Source: Verrucomicrobiota bacterium
GTDB lineage: Bacteria; Verrucomicrobiota; Verrucomicrobiia; Opitutales; Opitutaceae
Direction: 5' to 3'
Assembly (NCBI GenBank): GCA_030832235.1
Contig: JAURJO010000004.1
Location: 1 to 17,810, forward strand
DNA: 17,810 nt
Shown: positions 1-8,141 of the stretch, piece by piece
Layout: each line of letters starts with the position of its first letter
How positions within the stretch are numbered: the stretch's first letter is position 1
Translations under genes and position numbers: made by a program
Notes under the pieces: model-generated
Told to the model about the DNA's origin: nothing
The model's database searches: none
Seen by the model: the letters and a program-made list of their open reading frames with translations, nothing else

Positions 1-425
1 AGTGCGGGGTCCCCTGCAATACGGGCGCCCACCAGCGCGGTCGCGGAGGTCGAGGACGCGACTACGAGCAACAGCCGGCGGGTCGACTGGAGTACCAGAG
101 GACCACCGATGGGTGCGGCGTGTTCGGGATCAGACTGGTCGGTGCCTTGGCCCGGTTGGGGCCGACGGTGACCCAGCGGACATGCGGTGTCTGTGCTTTC
201 GAGACTCGCTGCTTTTCCCGGTCCGATTCCTTCCGCCGAAGATTCAGCTCCTCCTCGCCATCCGAGATACGCCGCGATCAACGGCACCACCGGCGCGTAG
301 TTCTGCAGTCCGTTCGTCTGGGTGATGTAGAACGCCTCAGTCACCGCGGGCAGAAACGGCACGCTGACGAGCGCCGCGGCCACGCCTGCCCGGCGATGCC
401 TTTGCGTTGAGTCAGTAGCGAGCAC
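1..425 (-). pseudogene. Exosortase-like N-terminal fragment, probably frameshifted, running off the left edge
   Basis: A minus-strand frame opens at a GTG at 425, overlaps the last 14 bases of the beta-barrel gene and has no stop before the window edge. Its first ~55 codons mostly end in G or C and encode a hydrophobic helix (AAALVSVPFLPAV), then NYAPVVPLIAAYLGWR. This resembles the first part of exosortase/EpsH membrane proteases, where a hydrophobic segment ends in VPL..YLLWRR. After about 257 this frame turns rich in A-ending codons, while the next frame (open 277 to the TAG at 64-62, no start codon of its own) becomes G/C-ending and reads EEELNLRRK. This suggests a one-base frameshift. 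That second frame later reads HVRWVTVGPNRAK (about 185-147), which resembles a VOC/glyoxalase strand rather than an exosortase. I infer a decayed or rearranged exosortase gene at the end of the EPS operon. An intact but divergent gene or a sequencing error are alternatives. Confidence 0.35.
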
Positions 426-1653
426 TGAGTTCGGCGCCAAACTGGCGGCTCCGGAAGCCGAGGCCGGCCTGTGAAGATTCGTTGCGCGTGCTCCGGTGAA
501 GGAGCGACAGGTGGAGACGGCGGAACAGAGCGCAGGAAAGAGTGAGGTCGACGGTGTGGGACCGGTCGGTGCGCGACGGCGCGGAGCTGTTCAGCGTCGA
601 AAGCAAATCCTGGTGCCGGCGCAGGTAGGCGGCGTCGAAGTGGACTCGTCCGAGGAGGCGTTGGCGCAGGGAGGTGCGCAGCTGGCTTTGGCGACTGACC
701 TCCCCGGGAAGGAAGGACGGCGTGACGCTGCGTCCGGTTTCGATGGTGAGTCGGGTGGCGGTACCAGGCGAATACTCGGCGCGGGCGCCGACGACGTCCG
801 TGTGCATCGAGCGCCGTGGCCCATCGCGGAAGCGACGGACTTCTCGCGAAAACTCCGCTCCGATCTGAAGCCGGTCGCCGCCGCGCCAGCGGAGACCAAG
901 TCCGGGGCGTAGGTGTTCGGAGTCGCTCTGGGTCGCGTCGGTGCGGCCCGCATGGACAAATGCCGAGCCGTGGAAAGCCGGCGCCAGTTGGCGGGTGAGC
1001 CGGAGGCGGGCGGACGACTCCGTCCAGAGCGGTGTGACCGGGGCGGCCACGGTTCCCACCGTCATGATCCGCGTGCGGGTGGATTCGAGGCCCGCGTCGA
1101 GCACGTTGCCGCGTCCGAGGTCGCGCTCGAACGAGGCATGTCCACCGCGCCGGCGGGTCCGGGTCTGGGCGGCAGTCTCGATGAGGAGGCTGGTGGTTGA
1201 TTCAAACCGGGCCTGCTCCTGCAGGCGCCACAGCCCGGCCGTGTGTTGGCCGGCTAGGACGAGCGAAGAGTCGAAGGTGTCCGTGAACGCCTCGTTGGAA
1301 TAGCGGGTCCAGGTGGCGGTGTAGTCGGCCCGCCAGCGCCGGCCCAGACGCGCGAGGATTCCCGGCTCCGTGGTGAGAATCGACGTCTCCTGGGCCGGCA
1401 ACGCCGCGAGCACGAACCCGTCGCCGCGCAGCAGACGGACGAGGACGTGCGGATGCAGGCCGAAGCGGCCCGGCGCGGCTGCCGCCGAGCGCCCGGCAGC
1501 GCCACCGTCGCGAGACGGCCCCATCGCCACGGAGCGTCCTTGGGACTCGGGACTCAAGAGTGGCGGAGTGAGCTGCGCCGCGGCCGGTGCGCCGAGCAGA
1601 GTGAGCGTGAGCGCGTTGAGCGCCAGCCGCGGTGGTCGGGACAGGTGGAGCAT
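412..1653 (-). CDS. Outer-membrane beta-barrel protein of the EPS locus
   Basis: A 413-residue protein with a clear signal peptide: a short basic N-terminus, a hydrophobic stretch (ALNALTLTLLGAPAAA) and likely cleavage near residue 26 before QLTPP. From about residue 100 to the end, short alternating polar/hydrophobic stretches rich in Arg, Thr and Ser (for example YTATWTRYSNEAFTD) look like amphipathic beta strands. The chain ends in an aromatic residue (GAELSARY), as expected for BAM-inserted barrels. EPS loci linked to PEP-CTERM/exosortase systems often carry such a barrel (for example Pfam BBP2 types); membership is my judgement from strand pattern and context. It is the last complete gene of the operon, four bases after the dehydrogenase stop. 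A role in export or outer-membrane anchoring of the polymer is inferred. No sequence motif proves transport. Confidence 0.75.
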   Translation of the reverse strand: MLHLSRPPRLALNALTLTLLGAPAAAQLTPPLLSPESQGRSVAMGPSRDGGAAGRSAAAAPGRFGLHPHVLVRLLRGDGFVLAALPAQETSILTTEPGILARLGRRWRADYTATWTRYSNEAFTDTFDSSLVLAGQHTAGLWRLQEQARFESTTSLLIETAAQTRTRRRGGHASFERDLGRGNVLDAGLESTRTRIMTVGTVAAPVTPLWTESSARLRLTRQLAPAFHGSAFVHAGRTDATQSDSEHLRPGLGLRWRGGDRLQIGAEFSREVRRFRDGPRRSMHTDVVGARAEYSPGTATRLTIETGRSVTPSFLPGEVSRQSQLRTSLRQRLLGRVHFDAAYLRRHQDLLSTLNSSAPSRTDRSHTVDLTLSCALFRRLHLSLLHRSTRNESSQAGLGFRSRQFGAELSARY

Positions 1654-1657
1654 CGCG

Positions 1658-3067
1658 TCACGCCTTCCAAACCTGGCCGGGCCGCGCGGGGATCGCGCCG
1701 ATCGCGTTGCGGGTGTCGACGATACACGGCGACCACGCGACGAGTTCGCGGTAATTCACGGTCGAATGCGCGGTGGCGATGATCACCGCGTCGCAACCCG
1801 AGATCACCTCGCGGGTCCAGGGTAGCGAGCGAGTGCCGGCCCATTGCGGATGCTCGCGGGTGGGGCGGATCTCCGGAATGTACGGGTCGTGGTAGCCCAC
1901 CTCCGCGCCGCGCCGGCGGAGGCCTTCCATGAGCACGTAGCTCGGCGATTCCCGCTCGTCGTCGACGTCAGGCTTGTACGCGAGGCCGACGACGAGCACT
2001 CGGCTCCCGTTGAGAGCGCGGCGGCGGTGGTTGAGGGCCTCGGCCACCCGGGCGAGGACGTGTTCCGGCATCGCGGTGTTGATTTCACCGGCGAGCTCGA
2101 TGAACCGCGTGTGCCGCCCGAACTCGCGGGCCTTCCACGTGAGGTAGAACGGGTCGATCGGGATGCAGTGGCCGCCGAGGCCGGGCCCGGGGTAGAACGG
2201 CATGAAGCCGAACGGCTTCGTACGCGCGGCCGCGATCACTTCCCAGATGTCGATGCCCATCGCGTCGTAGACGAGCTTGAGCTCGTTCACCAAGGCGATG
2301 TTCACGCTGCGAAATGTGTTCTCGAGCAGCTTGGCCGCCTCCGCGACACGACACGACGAGACCGGCACCAACGTGCGGATGGCGCGACCGTAGAGTGCGA
2401 GTGCGCGTTCCAGGCAAGCCGGCGTGAGTCCGCCGACAATCTTCGGGATGGCGCCGACGCCGCCGCCCGGATTTCCGGGGTCCTCGCGTTCCGGGGAGAA
2501 CGCCAGATGGAAATCCCTTCCGGCGACCCGACCGGAGCCGTCCTCCAGCACGCCACGCAGGTCCTCGTCGGTCGTGCCCGGAAAACTCGTCGACTCCAGC
2601 ACCACGAGCGCGCCGGGGCGGAGGTGCGGCGCGATCGCACGTCCGGTGTTCAACACGCACGACAAGTCGGGCTCGCGGTTGCGATTGAGGGGCGTCGGAA
2701 CGCAGATCACGACCGCGGACGCCTCCGCGACGCGCTCCCATTCCCCCGAGGCGAGGAAACGGCGCGACGCCACGGCAGATTGAATCGCCGAGGAGGGGAT
2801 GTGCCGGATGTAACTGCGGCCGTGATTCAGCGCCTCGACCTTGGACGCGTCGGCATCGAGACCGATCACGCGCAGTCCGCTGGCGGCGAACTGGAGAGAG
2901 AGCGGCAGCCCGACGTAACCGAGGCCGACGACGCAGACCGTGGTGACAGGAGTCTCCACCGCGAGCGTCGTGTGCGTCCGCGGGGAGTTTTCGGTAGCCG
3001 TCGCCGGCAAGGGCGCGGGTTGGGTGCCGGCGGTGGCCGGGAGTGGAGGAGCGGTGAGTTCTGGCAT
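1658..3067 (-). CDS. Nucleotide-sugar dehydrogenase (UDP-GlcNAc/ManNAc 6-dehydrogenase, WbpA type)
   Basis: Oxidises C6 of a UDP-hexose or UDP-N-acetylhexosamine to the uronic acid with two NAD+, giving an acidic sugar precursor in the cytoplasm. The 469 residues show the NAD-binding Rossmann motif GLGYVG (48-53), the central helix with AAKLLENTFR (244-253; Lys246), and the catalytic motif GGHCIPIDP with Cys301. The C-terminal UDP-binding domain contains GLAYKPDVDD (361-370). FYPGPGLGGHCIPIDPFYLT is typical of the WbpA branch rather than of plain UDP-glucose dehydrogenases, but substrate cannot be fixed from motifs. The first ~38 residues are a Pro/Ala/Thr-rich tail that families of this kind lack. 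A GTG at codon 37 (position 2959) would remove it and give an ordinary N-terminus. Neither start has a good ribosome binding site, so the ATG is kept tentatively. It lies 33 bases after the upstream glycosyltransferase. Confidence 0.93.
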   Translation of the reverse strand: MPELTAPPLPATAGTQPAPLPATATENSPRTHTTLAVETPVTTVCVVGLGYVGLPLSLQFAASGLRVIGLDADASKVEALNHGRSYIRHIPSSAIQSAVASRRFLASGEWERVAEASAVVICVPTPLNRNREPDLSCVLNTGRAIAPHLRPGALVVLESTSFPGTTDEDLRGVLEDGSGRVAGRDFHLAFSPEREDPGNPGGGVGAIPKIVGGLTPACLERALALYGRAIRTLVPVSSCRVAEAAKLLENTFRSVNIALVNELKLVYDAMGIDIWEVIAAARTKPFGFMPFYPGPGLGGHCIPIDPFYLTWKAREFGRHTRFIELAGEINTAMPEHVLARVAEALNHRRRALNGSRVLVVGLAYKPDVDDERESPSYVLMEGLRRRGAEVGYHDPYIPEIRPTREHPQWAGTRSLPWTREVISGCDAVIIATAHSTVNYRELVAWSPCIVDTRNAIGAIPARPGQVWKA

Positions 3068-3100
3068 AGTGATGGAAGAGCGGGGATCGAGGCGGTGGCC

Positions 3101-4321
3101 CTAGGAAGAAACCGGACCGGCCGGAACGCGGCCGGAGCGTCGCAGGCAGTCCTCGACGGCGCCCCAGACGCGCGGGCTGATCGCATCCCAGGTCCACTCT
3201 TGGAGGAAACGGCGCCACGCCCGATCGGCCATCGCGGTGGCGCCGACGGGATCCAGGGCGACCTGCACACAGGCTTGGACAAAGGACCGTGATGAGTCGG
3301 CGAGAAGGAGCTCCTGCCCGTGCGCAACGTCGTGGCCGCGGGCCCCGAAGGTGGTGGAGACGACCGGACACATCCGGCTGAAGCCATCGAGGATCTTGAT
3401 GCGCGTTCCCCCGCCGGTGCGGATGGGCACGACGAGGGCGCTCCACGTGGCGATCTCGGCGGCGGGATTCGCCTGCCAGCCGAGTCCGTCGACGTCCGGA
3501 GCAGCCGGGCGCGCCGGACCATCGCTGCCGGCGCCGACGATGCGAAGCCGTACCCCGGGCAGACGGGCGCGGATTTCGGGCCAGCATTTCGCGCAGAACC
3601 ACGCGAGACCTTCCCGGTTGGGCTCGTGCGCGAGCAGGCCGATGAATCCGAGGCGTGGCGGCACCGACGGGCGTCGGTGTGGTTCCAGGCACGGCCGTTC
3701 GAAGCCGTTGGGAACCACATGCACCGCCGCATCCGCCGGCAGTCCGCTGCGGTCCTGCTCGCTCGTCACCGCGAGTACCGTGAAACGTTCGGGCAGCAGA
3801 CGTTCGCGGCGGAGCGCGATCCAGCGGCGAATGAGGGCGGCCAGCAGTCGGCCGGCTCCCGGGGAGGAGAGCGCCTCGGCCTCCGCCTGCGCGCTCGGCA
3901 GATCATCGATGTCGACGACGGAACGCGGCCAATGCCAGCGGTCGAACACACTGGCGCTGCGGAGGCGTCCGAACCACACGAGATCCGTTTCGGCCAGCAG
4001 GGGAGCGAGCAGGCCGGCTGACGCCGACGGGGCCATGAGGCCGCTGGCGTGCGGCTGGCGGGGGTTGAGGGCGCGTCCGAACCGGTGGCGCCATGAGTGC
4101 GCGGGCAGCGGGGTCGCCGGGATTTCTCCGCGGAGGTCGAATTCCTCGCGCGTCAGGCGGCGCGTTTGTTCATCCGGCGAGTCGGCGGCGACGGTGAGCA
4201 GCCGCAGTTCGGAAATTTGGCTGAGCGCGCGGCCGATGTGGAGTGCGCGCAACTGCCCGCCGTGCGTCGGCGCGTGCGGCCAGCAGGGCGAGAGATAGAG
4301 GATACGCGGGCGTCGTATCAT
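3101..4321 (-). CDS. Glycosyltransferase, GT4 type, PEP-CTERM/EpsH1-associated-like
   Basis: A 406-residue GT-B glycosyltransferase. It begins with ILYLSPCWPHAPTHGGQLRA, the N-terminal beta strand and nucleotide-domain loop of these enzymes. The middle contains GFIGLLAHEPNREGLAWF, the start of the second Rossmann domain. The C-terminal donor-binding region reads VVPIRTGGGTRIKILDGF, then PVVSTTFGARG, as in GT4 enzymes and especially the sugar transferases tied to PEP-CTERM/EpsH1 EPS loci (TIGR03087-like, recalled rather than searched). The frame is open 72 codons further upstream, but that part is Arg/Pro-rich and lies inside the preceding gene. The ATG at 4321 overlaps the preceding TGA as ATGA, which supports translational coupling and this start. 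Expected to add a sugar to the lipid-linked repeat unit; donor and linkage are unknown. Confidence 0.88.
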   Translation of the reverse strand: MIRRPRILYLSPCWPHAPTHGGQLRALHIGRALSQISELRLLTVAADSPDEQTRRLTREEFDLRGEIPATPLPAHSWRHRFGRALNPRQPHASGLMAPSASAGLLAPLLAETDLVWFGRLRSASVFDRWHWPRSVVDIDDLPSAQAEAEALSSPGAGRLLAALIRRWIALRRERLLPERFTVLAVTSEQDRSGLPADAAVHVVPNGFERPCLEPHRRPSVPPRLGFIGLLAHEPNREGLAWFCAKCWPEIRARLPGVRLRIVGAGSDGPARPAAPDVDGLGWQANPAAEIATWSALVVPIRTGGGTRIKILDGFSRMCPVVSTTFGARGHDVAHGQELLLADSSRSFVQACVQVALDPVGATAMADRAWRRFLQEWTWDAISPRVWGAVEDCLRRSGRVPAGPVSS

Positions 4322-5235
4322 GGCCGGCCGGCCGTTTTCACGAGTCCGTGTCGCGCGTAGGCGCGGAGGCGGTTGCGTTCGAGGCGCCACTGGCGCTCGA
4401 AGGCGATTCCAGTGAGCAGATCGAGTTCCCATGCCGGCGCCGGTCCGACGCGGGGCCGACGCGCGCGACGGCCCAAAAGGCGGAAGCGCAGGGCGTATTC
4501 GCGCCAGATGGCGCGGTGGTCCGGCGCGTGTTTCCAATGCCAGGCGACGTAGGCTTCGCTGCGGCCCTGGGCCGCGGCGTGCCGCAGCCAGGCGGAACGG
4601 GCCAGACGGCTTTCGTCGAAGTGATGCTCCGCCACGGCGTCCGGCGCCGGCACAACGCGGCAGCCGGCCGCGCGCAATTGCGCCAGAAACAGGGTGTCCT
4701 CCCAGAGCCCGAGCGTGCCCGGGCCTAGTTCCGGATCGAACCGCGGGACCGCGTTGAGAACCTCGCGGCGGATCGCGAGGTTGGCGCCGACACCGGCCCC
4801 CGAGGTTTCGGTATCGGCAAGCCAGGCGCGGTGGGTCGCGGTCATCCAGGGCCGGATCAGGTCCGGCGCGAGGCGCACTGCGCCGGTGACGGCGTCCGCG
4901 CGGTCCTTGGCGAACGGACGGAGGATCTGCTCCAGCCAGTCCACGGCCGGGCGGACATCATCGTCGAGGAAGGCTATGACGTCCCCGCGTGCCACCCCGA
5001 GGGTGGCGTTGAGGGCGCGGGATTTGCCGCGTTGCGGTTGCGCGACGCGCCGGAGGTCGAGGCCGGCAGGCGGCTTTCGTGTGAGCAGCTCCGCGGTTCC
5101 GTCCGTCGATCCGTTGTCGGCCACGATCACCTCCCAGCGCAGCCCGGGCGGGTGTCGTAACGCGGTGAGCGCGGAGAGCGTCGCGGCAAGCGACTCGCGG
5201 CGGTTCCGTGTCGCGAGGACGACGCTGGCGTTCAC
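4318..5235 (-). CDS. Glycosyltransferase family 2
   Basis: A 305-residue GT-A enzyme. The N-terminus is ASVVLATRNRRESL, then the nucleotide-binding DNGSTDGT (40-47), then the DDD metal/nucleotide site in AFLDDDVRP (91-93). An acidic pair in GLWEDTLF (179-180) matches the ED catalytic-base motif of GT2 enzymes. No transmembrane segment is obvious, so it should act at the cytoplasmic face on a lipid-linked acceptor. I start it at the GTG at 5235 because this overlaps the previous gene's TGA as GTGA and puts the first core strand at the N-terminus. Another in-frame GTG at 5265 would add MRRVLRRPAP. It overlaps its downstream neighbour by four bases as well (ATGA), so three successive genes are coupled. 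The acceptor and donor sugars cannot be read from the sequence. Confidence 0.9.
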   Translation of the reverse strand: MNASVVLATRNRRESLAATLSALTALRHPPGLRWEVIVADNGSTDGTAELLTRKPPAGLDLRRVAQPQRGKSRALNATLGVARGDVIAFLDDDVRPAVDWLEQILRPFAKDRADAVTGAVRLAPDLIRPWMTATHRAWLADTETSGAGVGANLAIRREVLNAVPRFDPELGPGTLGLWEDTLFLAQLRAAGCRVVPAPDAVAEHHFDESRLARSAWLRHAAAQGRSEAYVAWHWKHAPDHRAIWREYALRFRLLGRRARRPRVGPAPAWELDLLTGIAFERQWRLERNRLRAYARHGLVKTAGRP

Positions 5236-5987
5236 GGGGGCGGGGCGGCGTAGCACGCGTCGCACCAGGCGGTGACCCCGGCGACGCGCTGGTGATTGTA
5301 AAAATCAACCAGCCGGTAGCCGTGGCCCGTGAGCAGCGCATGCAAGTCCGCGAACGAGGCCTGCCGTTCGTACATCGGCACGAAGTTCACCTCGAGCAGG
5401 ACGGCGCCGACGCGATGGGCGGCGAGCTGGACGGCGGCGCCGCGGAGCACCTCGAGGTCGTAGCCCTGGGTGTCGATCTTGAGGATGTCGACCCGCGGCA
5501 AACGCCGTTCCCGCACGAAGTCATCGATGGTCGCGACGGGCACGGTGACGGCGCCGCGTTCCGTGAAGCCGGCGGCCATCGGATTGGCGGGATCGGCGTC
5601 GAGACGCAGCAGCGAGTTCATGCGGTGTCCCGAGTAGAGGTGAAGCCGGGCGGTGCCAGGAGCGGCGCCGAGCGCCACGTTGAGAGTCTCCACCGTCGTC
5701 GTGTGGCGGAACCGGCGGCGCAGCCGCTGGTAGAGCGGAGCGTAGGGTTCGAACGCGAGGATGCGGGCGTGCGGGAAACGGCGCAGGAACGCCGACACCG
5801 TCTCGCCGTCGTTAGCGCCGACATCGAGGATGACGGGATTCGTTCGGCGGCGCTGCAGCCAGGCGAGATCGCGGAACGGGTCGTGGCCCCGGACCTGATC
5901 GGTGGCGAGGCGAACGAGCCGCAGGTCGAGCGCATCGAGTACCTTCCGAAGCGCGGACCGGAGAGGTGGACGGGGATCGGGAAGCAC
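5232..5987 (-). CDS. FkbM-family SAM-dependent methyltransferase
   Basis: A 251-residue class I methyltransferase of the FkbM type. The SAM-binding motif I is ILDVGANDGET (53-63), followed by the acidic loop AFEP (78-81). The family signature IDTQGYDLEVLRG lies at 171-183, and LLEVNFVPMY follows at 197-206. FkbM-like enzymes O-methylate small molecules and, in EPS and LPS clusters, sugars; methylation of a repeat-unit sugar is the natural reading here. It begins at a GTG at 5987, nine bases after the preceding glycosyltransferase stop, and ends in a four-base overlap with the next glycosyltransferase. No membrane segment is seen, so it is probably cytoplasmic and acts on the nucleotide sugar or the lipid-linked glycan. 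Family assignment is strong and the substrate is unknown. Confidence 0.92.
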   Translation of the reverse strand: MLPDPRPPLRSALRKVLDALDLRLVRLATDQVRGHDPFRDLAWLQRRRTNPVILDVGANDGETVSAFLRRFPHARILAFEPYAPLYQRLRRRFRHTTTVETLNVALGAAPGTARLHLYSGHRMNSLLRLDADPANPMAAGFTERGAVTVPVATIDDFVRERRLPRVDILKIDTQGYDLEVLRGAAVQLAAHRVGAVLLEVNFVPMYERQASFADLHALLTGHGYRLVDFYNHQRVAGVTAWCDACYAAPPP

Positions 5988-5996
5988 GGCCGGCGA

Positions 5997-7100
5997 TCAG
6001 AGCGATTCGAGGAACTCGTGGAGGTCGGCCGCGAAGCGGCCCATGTTGTAACGTCGCTCGCAAAGTTTGCGGCCGTTGGCGCCCATCTCCTCGGCCCCGC
6101 GCGCATCGGAAGCGATTTGCTCGATGGCGCGGACGAGCGCCTGCGGGTCCGATGCCGGGATGTGGACGCCGCAACCGGCCTGCTCGACGTCGAGCTCGGC
6201 GGGGATGGCCCCGGTGCGCGTGACGATGACGGGGCGCCCCATGGCGAGCGCCTCGATCAGGTTGGTCATACCCACGGCGGTGCGTTGCAACGGGTCGGGT
6301 GACAGGATGATCAAGGAAGCGGCGCAGTCACCGTATTGGTCGCGCAGAAACTCGGCGTACGTTTCCCCGGCAGCCCCCCGGGAGACTCTGACGTTGGCCG
6401 GCCAGGTGTAGTCGGCGGGGCGCAAAGGAGAGACGACGCGGAAGGGACGGCGCGAGAGGTTCGCGGCGGCGACGAGGGTGACGTCATCGCGGCGGGTGCG
6501 GCCGCAGGAAAGGAACGACTCCGGCGCGTAACCGAGTTTCGGGAAGAGCCCCAGGCTTGCGCCCCAGCTGAGGTGGGCGACGCGGGCCTTCGGAGCAAGT
6601 TTCCGGGCGTGTTCCTCGGCCGGTGGTGTGAGGGCGATGATGCCGCTGTGGGCTCGGCTCTGGTCGAGCGGTTCGCGGGCGAACAACAGCGACACAATGC
6701 GGCAGTGGTGGGCACCAAGCTCGCGCAAAAGGGGGAGCCAGTAGAGAACGTTGTGCCCGCAATACACGATGCCGTCGCGTCCGAGCCAAGACCGCACCGC
6801 TGATAGCAGGCGCAGATCATGCGGCAGCGGGTTGCGGTGCAGGTAGAAGTCTGGCAGCGGCTCGGCGAGGCCCACCTCGTAGCCCATCCGCACGAGCTCG
6901 AGGCTGCCCCAAAGGTGATGCGGCGCCACCATGCCGTGCTTGATCTCGTTCCAATGGCAGCGACCACCGTAGGAATTGACGTACAGGATGCGGCGGCGCG
7001 GTTTGACGCCGATGGGCGAGAGAATCGTGAGGCCGTATTCGTTGCGCTCGGCGATGCCGTGCGCGGGGTCGGTGTCGACCGCGGGCGGGATGGTTTTCAT
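5997..7100 (-). CDS. Glycosyltransferase, GT4-like (GT-B fold)
   Basis: A 367-residue protein. After a ~36-residue polar leader the first strand reads RRRILYVNSYGGRCHWNEI. The C-terminal half carries the GT4 donor-site pattern: LIILSPDPLQ, then GMTNLIEALAMGRPVIVTRTGAIPAELD in two consecutive segments, then a C-terminal helix with RRYNMGRFAADLHEFL. The N-terminal acceptor domain is unusual (paired His in VAPHHLWGSLEL and WLGRDGIVYCGHNVLYWLP), which may reflect a specific acceptor. I place the start at the ATG at 7100. The frame extends 40 codons further upstream, but that part lies inside the previous gene and is low-complexity. The spacing to the upstream GT2 is 19 bases. Expected to be a cytoplasmic or membrane-peripheral transferase in repeat-unit assembly. 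Confidence 0.82.
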   Translation of the reverse strand: MKTIPPAVDTDPAHGIAERNEYGLTILSPIGVKPRRRILYVNSYGGRCHWNEIKHGMVAPHHLWGSLELVRMGYEVGLAEPLPDFYLHRNPLPHDLRLLSAVRSWLGRDGIVYCGHNVLYWLPLLRELGAHHCRIVSLLFAREPLDQSRAHSGIIALTPPAEEHARKLAPKARVAHLSWGASLGLFPKLGYAPESFLSCGRTRRDDVTLVAAANLSRRPFRVVSPLRPADYTWPANVRVSRGAAGETYAEFLRDQYGDCAASLIILSPDPLQRTAVGMTNLIEALAMGRPVIVTRTGAIPAELDVEQAGCGVHIPASDPQALVRAIEQIASDARGAEEMGANGRKLCERRYNMGRFAADLHEFLESL

Positions 7101-7119
7101 GGGAGGAAAGGGCGGTGCT

Positions 7120-8139
7120 TCACCAGCCGGCCAGCCGGAGCACTCGCTCGAGCCCACGCGCGGGCCAGCCGTGGCGGCGCCCCTGGGTGAGCGCCAGCAG
7201 GTGGTGGGCTTCGCGTTCAAGCGGGCCGCGGGGGTCGTCGAACGCGGGCGCCTTGTGACCGAGCTGGCGGGCTATGGCGTTCCAGTCGCGATCCCAGATC
7301 GCGAGCCGGCGAAAGCGGGCGGGACCGTGCGCGGCCAGCAGCGAGACGATTTCGCGGTCCCACCACGGCAGCGGTTCGGAGACCAGACGGTCAAAGTCGG
7401 CGCCTCTCTCCGCGAAGCCCTTGAGCCACGCGGGGTCGACCGGTGCGACCTCCTCGCGCGGCCAACCACCGTGCATGTGATGGTACCGGCGATGGATTTC
7501 CAGAGGTCGGCCACCCTGGATAAGCTCCCACACCTGGTACCAGCGCTGCTTGCTGCGCATGCGCTCCCAGGCGGTGTACTGGAAGTGCAGGACCACGATG
7601 TCATCGAGGTCGAGGACCGGAGCGCCGGCGGGATGCGGGACGCGCGGGCTGTGGATCGCGCGGCCTTCGTGCGGGGAGCCGTCGTCGATGAAGCCGAAGG
7701 CGGTGTGGCCTGGCGGGATCCAGGCTTCGCGCAGGCCAGGGAGCAGATTGACCCAACGCAGGCGCACCACGGTGCCGGGCGCGGCGGCCGCGATCCGGGC
7801 CCAATCCGCGCTCGTCACGCTGTTCGCCGAGAGGGCTTCGTCGGCATCGAGGCCGAGCAGGAAGCGCGGCCCTGCCACACGGCGCGCCGCTCCCAACAGC
7901 AACTTCTGACGCGAGTCCTCGTCGTAGCGGGGAGCGGAGTTCCGCAGGACGTCCACGCCGGACTCGGACTCGAGGAACTCCCGCGTGCCGTCGGTCGAAT
8001 TTTGGTCCGCGACGATTATCCGGGTGGCCCACATCCGGGCGGCGGCGAGGAACGGCGCGATGATCCAGCTCTCGTTGCGCGTGGGCGTGAGGCAAAGCCG
8101 GTGGCAGCCGGTCAGCGCGGGAACGGTGGACGGTAACAT
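7120..8139 (-). CDS. Glycosyltransferase family 2 (second copy)
   Basis: A 339-residue GT-A protein. The N-terminal strand is LCLTPTRNESWIIAPF, followed by ADQNSTDGT (44-52) and the DXD-like LGLDADEAL (95-103). TRNE near the start and the LDADE acidic cluster are typical of GT2 enzymes that resemble those for LPS core or EPS. The C-terminal ~150 residues (from VVLHFQYTAWERMRSK) are rich in Trp, His and Arg and probably form the acceptor side. The ATG at 8139 lies two bases after the flippase stop. An alternative TTG at 8145 would overlap it by four. The much longer open frame upstream (to 8928) is antisense-free shadow sequence inside the flippase gene and is not counted. This copy is no closer to the GT2 at 4318-5235 than family motifs require, so a recent duplication is unlikely. 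Confidence 0.88.
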   Translation of the reverse strand: MLPSTVPALTGCHRLCLTPTRNESWIIAPFLAAARMWATRIIVADQNSTDGTREFLESESGVDVLRNSAPRYDEDSRQKLLLGAARRVAGPRFLLGLDADEALSANSVTSADWARIAAAAPGTVVRLRWVNLLPGLREAWIPPGHTAFGFIDDGSPHEGRAIHSPRVPHPAGAPVLDLDDIVVLHFQYTAWERMRSKQRWYQVWELIQGGRPLEIHRRYHHMHGGWPREEVAPVDPAWLKGFAERGADFDRLVSEPLPWWDREIVSLLAAHGPARFRRLAIWDRDWNAIARQLGHKAPAFDDPRGPLEREAHHLLALTQGRRHGWPARGLERVLRLAGW

Positions 8140-8141
8140 GA

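Noticed and set aside
2..325. 107-codon plus-strand frame at the left edge
   Set aside because: Arg/Pro-rich, no domain and no ribosome binding site; the opposite strand gives a better explanation as an exosortase-like remnant.
1844..3292. 482-codon plus-strand frame antisense to the dehydrogenase
   Set aside because: Arg/Asp/Glu/Gly-rich composition typical of an antisense shadow in GC-rich DNA; the minus strand encodes a complete enzyme with catalytic motifs.
2085..3692. 535-codon minus-strand frame spanning two genes
   Set aside because: It crosses the boundary of the dehydrogenase and GT4 genes in another frame and is Arg/Pro-rich with no domain.
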